Origin: a bacterium
Lineage (GTDB): Bacteria; Ratteibacteria; UBA8468; B48-G9; JAFGKM01
Assembly: GCA_021157805.1 (NCBI GenBank)
Contig: JAGGVW010000152.1
Coordinates: 1-8,993 of the forward strand
Direction: 5' to 3'
Length of the DNA stretch: 8,993 nucleotides
The position numbers and the translations under genes are program-made. The first letter of the stretch is position 1. Every line of letters begins with the position of its first letter. This document shows positions 5,813-8,993 of this stretch, piece by piece. The notes under the pieces are model-generated. The model was not told the DNA's origin. It searched no databases and worked only from the letters and a program-made list of their open reading frames with translations.

Positions 5813-8532
5813 ATACCGACAGACGTTTCATAGAAGATTCCTTTCCTGTTAAAGAAGTAAGTAAAATTTCTGCAAAAGAGAAAAATATAAGGCATGGGCA
5901 TATTTCAACTTTGCATATCTGGTGGGCGCGCCGTCCTTTGGCTTCATCTCGTGCTACCAGTTTTGCTGCATTAATCCCAGCTGTTAAAAATCCAGAAGAA
6001 TGGAATAAAATCAGAAATTTTATAATTGAGTTTTCAAAATGGGAGAATTCTTTAAATAAGCAAATGATAGAAAAAGCCCGCAGAGATATTTTAAAAACCT
6101 ATAATGGAGAGCCACCCAAAATTTTAGACCCTTTTGCAGGAGGAGGTTCAATCCCTTTAGAGGCATTGAGATTAGGATGTAAAGTTTATGCAGGAGATTA
6201 CAATCCTGTTGCTGTTTTAATCTTAAAATGCACTTTAGAATATCCTCAGAAATATGGAAAACCTAAAAAAGTAAAAGTTAAAAAGGGGGTTGTAGAGGTA
6301 GAAGAGGAAATAAATCCTTTGCTTGAAGATGTTAAAAAATGGGGAAACTGGGTGCTGGATGAGGCAAAAAAAGAAATTGGCAAATTTTATCCAAAAGACC
6401 CAGATGGTTCAATTCCTGTTGGCTATATCTGGGCGCGCACCATACCCTGTCAGAATCCAAATTGTGGAACAGAAATCCCTTTAATGAGACAATTCTGGCT
6501 TGCTAAAAAATCAAATAAAAAGGTGGCTTTGTATCCATATGTAGAAGGAAAACAGGTTAAATTCAAAATTGTGGGAACAGGTTATGAAAAAATGCCAAAC
6601 AATTTCAGCCCTGAAAAAGGAACAGTATCCCGTGCAATAGTAACCTGTCCTGTATGCAGGACAACTATAGATGCGAATACTACAAGAAGATTGTTTCAAG
6701 AAGGAAAATCAGGACAAAGAATGATTGCAGTAATTTTACACAAACCAGGTGAACAGGGTAAAAAATATCGTTTAGCAACAGAAAAAGATTTAGAAATATA
6801 CAGGCAGGCAGAAAAATATTTAGAGGAAAAAAGAGAAAAATTAAGAAATGAGTGGGGAATAGACCCTGTGCCGGATGAAGATATGAACACAAAAGATCCT
6901 ACTACAGTTGCTGGTAGAGGTTATGGAATTAGAAAATGGGGAGACCTTTTCAATTCCCGCCAGAAATTGGCTTTGATTACTTTTGTGGAGAAGATCCGCA
7001 GTGCGTATAAGAAGATGGTTGAGGATGGTTTGGATAAAGAGTATGCGAAAGCGGTGGTGGGGTATTTGGGGTTAGGAATAAGTAGGTCTATTCCATTCTA
7101 CAGTGTACTTACAAGATGGGAACCCATGAGAGAGACTCCTGCGAATGTTTTTGGAAGACAAGCACTACCAATGATGTGGGATTTCACAGGTATAAATCCT
7201 TTTAGTGGTGCCACAGGAGGAGTGAAGCAAAATTATGAGTGGATAGTTGGTGTTCTTTTTCATATTTTTCAAATACCTGAATCTCAGGTTTTGAATGTTG
7301 GATCGCAGATTATTCATTCTTCCGCCACCCAACTCCCCTATCCCGACAACTTCTTTGATGCTGTTTTTACTGACCCACCGTATTATGATAATATTAATTA
7401 TGCTGAGCTTTCAGATTTCTTTTATGTTTGGCTTAAAAGATGTTTGGGAGACTTATATCCAGAGTTATTCAGCACTCCTTTAGTTCCAAAGTCTCAAGAA
7501 ATTGTAGCAAATCCAATAAGACACGGTGATTGGGAGAAATCTAAAAAGTTTTTTGAAGATATGCTTAAAAAAGCATTCTGTGAAATTCAACGGGTTTTGA
7601 AACCAAATGGTATTGCAGTAATAGTCTATGCTCATAAATCAACTGCTGGCTGGGAAACACTTATAAACTCTTTGCTTTCTTCAGGACTTCTCATAACAAG
7701 TGCCTGGCCAATAAATACTGAGATGGAATCACGTCTTTTAGCAAATGAATCTGCAGCTTTGGCTTCCTCCATTTACATCGTTGCCCGCAAAATCAAAAGA
7801 GAAAAAACTGCCTTTTACAATGATGTAAAGCAGGAATTAAAAACTCATTTGATTCAAAAACTTGATAGATTATGGAATGAAGGGGTATCTGGAGCAGATT
7901 TCTTTATTTCAGCAATTGGAGCAAGTATTGAGATTTTTGGAAAATACGAGAAGATCTTGGATTTTGAAGGAAATCAAATTAAGGCTGATAAATTGTTAGA
8001 TGAGGTAAGAAAAATAGTAACTGATTATGCAGTAAGAAAAATTTTACATAATGGATTTTCAGAAGATATTTCTGATTTAACCAGATTCTATGTTTTATTC
8101 AGATTTAATTTTGGAAATGCTCGCGTTCATTTTGATGAAGCAAGAAGAATTGCTTTGGGTTGTAATATTGATTTATCCTTAGAATGGAACAGAAGAGGTT
8201 TTATAAAAAAGCAGGCTGAATTCATAAAAGTATTAGGACCACAGGAGAGAAAATTAGAAGAAATTGAAGATACGAAAGAATTAATTGATGTGCTCCATAA
8301 AACTTTAATTTTGTGGGAGAAAGGCAAGAAAGATGAATATTTAGCACTACTTAAAGAGACAGGTTTTGGCAAAAGTGATGCTTTTTATCGTGTAGCCCAG
8401 GCAATTTCTGAAGTTTTACCAAAAGATGATAAAGAGAAGAAATTATTAGATGGATTTTTATCAGGTAGAGAAAGGATAAAAGAGGAGTTAATAAAAGAAA
8501 AACCAAAAGAAAAACAAAGGAGGTTATTCTGA
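5809..8532 (+). CDS. DUF1156 adenine-specific DNA methyltransferase (PglXI-like) with zinc ribbon
   Basis: A 907-residue predicted N6-adenine DNA methyltransferase using S-adenosylmethionine. The N-terminus carries the DUF1156 signature HISTLHIWWARRPLASSRA (31-49). Motif I, DPFAGGGSIPLEA (107-119), binds the cofactor. Four cysteines, C214/C219 and C280/C283 (CQNPNC and CPVC), form a probable zinc ribbon in the insertion between motifs. Catalytic motif IV is DPPYYDN (from Asp522), followed by YAELSDFFYVWLKR. VLKPNGIAVIVYAHK further on is the closing strand region of the fold. The tail (about 675-907) is helical and highly charged, ending in KPKEKQRRLF. Length and order fit the COG1743/PglXI family, which supplies host-protecting modification in BREX-like systems. 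It starts inside the toxin stop (4-base overlap) with GGAGAG (5792-5797) upstream, and its own stop overlaps the ATPase ATG by 1 base. All key residues are present. Confidence 0.94.
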   Translation: MNTDRRFIEDSFPVKEVSKISAKEKNIRHGHISTLHIWWARRPLASSRATSFAALIPAVKNPEEWNKIRNFIIEFSKWENSLNKQMIEKARRDILKTYNGEPPKILDPFAGGGSIPLEALRLGCKVYAGDYNPVAVLILKCTLEYPQKYGKPKKVKVKKGVVEVEEEINPLLEDVKKWGNWVLDEAKKEIGKFYPKDPDGSIPVGYIWARTIPCQNPNCGTEIPLMRQFWLAKKSNKKVALYPYVEGKQVKFKIVGTGYEKMPNNFSPEKGTVSRAIVTCPVCRTTIDANTTRRLFQEGKSGQRMIAVILHKPGEQGKKYRLATEKDLEIYRQAEKYLEEKREKLRNEWGIDPVPDEDMNTKDPTTVAGRGYGIRKWGDLFNSRQKLALITFVEKIRSAYKKMVEDGLDKEYAKAVVGYLGLGISRSIPFYSVLTRWEPMRETPANVFGRQALPMMWDFTGINPFSGATGGVKQNYEWIVGVLFHIFQIPESQVLNVGSQIIHSSATQLPYPDNFFDAVFTDPPYYDNINYAELSDFFYVWLKRCLGDLYPELFSTPLVPKSQEIVANPIRHGDWEKSKKFFEDMLKKAFCEIQRVLKPNGIAVIVYAHKSTAGWETLINSLLSSGLLITSAWPINTEMESRLLANESAALASSIYIVARKIKREKTAFYNDVKQELKTHLIQKLDRLWNEGVSGADFFISAIGASIEIFGKYEKILDFEGNQIKADKLLDEVRKIVTDYAVRKILHNGFSEDISDLTRFYVLFRFNFGNARVHFDEARRIALGCNIDLSLEWNRRGFIKKQAEFIKVLGPQERKLEEIEDTKELIDVLHKTLILWEKGKKDEYLALLKETGFGKSDAFYRVAQAISEVLPKDDKEKKLLDGFLSGRERIKEELIKEKPKEKQRRLF
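8516..8524 (+). promoter_or_regulatory. Consensus ribosome-binding site for the DUF499 ATPase
   Basis: AAAGGAGGT matches the anti-Shine-Dalgarno core completely and ends 7 bases before ATG 8532. It fixes the start of the final gene and is far stronger than any site before the helicase, toxin or methylase, so the ATPase may be made in excess. It also supports a bacterial host. Confidence 0.85.
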
Positions 8533-8993
8533 TGAAACCATTTCATACAATAGCTGTCCCTCATAAAGATATTTTGGAAGGAAGATTAACTATGGATATT
8601 TTTGCAGCTGATTTGTGGGAAGTTTTTAATAAAAGAGGTCCTGATGAGTATAAGGATAAAGAGATTTTCTTCAGTAAGACTTATCTTACAGATGGTCTTA
8701 AAAATCTTTTATCCTGTGTTGAGAGAAGATTAAAACAAGGAGCAGGTGATCCTGTAATTCAACTACAAACTCCTTTTGGTGGAGGAAAGACTCACGCTTT
8801 AATTGCGATGTTCCATAAGGCTGATGAATGGGGTGCAAAAAAGGCAGTTATTGTGGGAACTGCTTTAAACCCAAAGGATACTTTGTGGGGGATTTTAGAA
8901 AAACAGTTAAAAGGAAAAATTGAGGAATTTTCTGATAATATTACTCCTGGCAAAGAAGCAATTAAGAGGTTTCTTTCTGAATATCAACCTTTA
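8532..8993 (+). CDS. DUF499 P-loop ATPase (BrxC/PglY-like), 5' part only
   Basis: The first 154 codons of a gene running off the right edge. The translation begins MKPFHTIAVPHKDILEGRL, and residues 77-90 read QLQTPFGGGKTHAL, a Walker A variant (Lys86, Thr87) diagnostic of DUF499-type large ATPases that accompany DUF1156 methylases. IPxDxxxG-like N-terminal spacing, FAADLWEV (24-31), and GTALNPKD after the first strand also fit the family. Intact members are about 900-1200 residues. They are P-loop ATPases thought to power or assemble the exclusion complex; BrxC/PglY are the best-known relatives. The start overlaps the methylase stop (TGATG), with a consensus ribosome site upstream. Truncation is by the window, not by mutation as far as can be seen. 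Confidence 0.9.
   Translation, partial: MKPFHTIAVPHKDILEGRLTMDIFAADLWEVFNKRGPDEYKDKEIFFSKTYLTDGLKNLLSCVERRLKQGAGDPVIQLQTPFGGGKTHALIAMFHKADEWGAKKAVIVGTALNPKDTLWGILEKQLKGKIEEFSDNITPGKEAIKRFLSEYQPL

Noticed and set aside
6511..6892. Several minus-strand open frames within the methylase
   Set aside because: They lie opposite well-conserved methylase sequence, overlap each other in different frames and have no ribosome sites.
1..8993. CRISPR array, tRNA or rRNA genes, IS-element ends
   Set aside because: No regularly spaced repeats, cloverleaf sequence, rRNA-like stretch, transposase or terminal inverted repeats were found by eye.

Overview
The window reads as part of a chromosomal anti-phage (defence) operon from an AT-rich organism, most likely a bacterium. 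Three things point to bacteria. There is a perfect TATAAT box with a -35-like element near the left edge. A strong Shine-Dalgarno (AAAGGAGGT) precedes the last gene. The genes abut or overlap on one strand. Coding sequences favour A/T third positions and Lys/Glu/Ile-rich proteins, as in many anaerobic or thermophilic lineages, but the sequence does not fix a taxon.

Layout, all on the + strand: (1) 1-186, intergenic DNA with a promoter (144-171); (2) 187-371, a short broken helix-turn-helix gene of the excisionase-like type, shifted out of frame by an internal deletion; (3) 355-3708, an 1117-residue DEAH/SNF2-type helicase with a C-terminal DUF3883 domain that looks nuclease-like; (4) 3711-3905, a 64-residue N-terminal stub of an AlbA_2 (Schlafen-type) protein; (5) 3906-4011, a short gap with a direct repeat; (6) 4012-4770 and 4757-5812, an AbiEi-like antitoxin and an AbiEii nucleotidyltransferase toxin; (7) 5809-8532, a DUF1156 adenine-specific DNA methyltransferase with a zinc-ribbon-like cysteine set; (8) 8532 to the right edge, the start of a DUF499 P-loop ATPase.

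The helicase, DUF1156 methylase and DUF499 ATPase are the ingredients of a modification-based phage-exclusion system. The combination resembles BREX type 3 (BrxHII helicase, PglXI methylase, BrxC/PglY ATPase), DISARM, and other DUF499/DUF1156 clusters. No PglZ, BrxA, DrmA, DrmB or DrmC is visible, so the subtype depends on what lies beyond the right edge. In the likely working model, the methylase marks host DNA, while the ATPase and helicase-nuclease act on unmarked invading DNA.

The most notable point is that a complete type IV toxin-antitoxin pair sits inside this operon. The toxin's stop codon overlaps the methylase's start (ATGA), so the pair is built into the operon rather than merely adjacent. 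A perfect 16-bp inverted repeat at the antitoxin/toxin junction could couple toxin translation to antitoxin translation. Two decayed genes (the HTH and the AlbA_2 stub) show recent remodelling of the locus.
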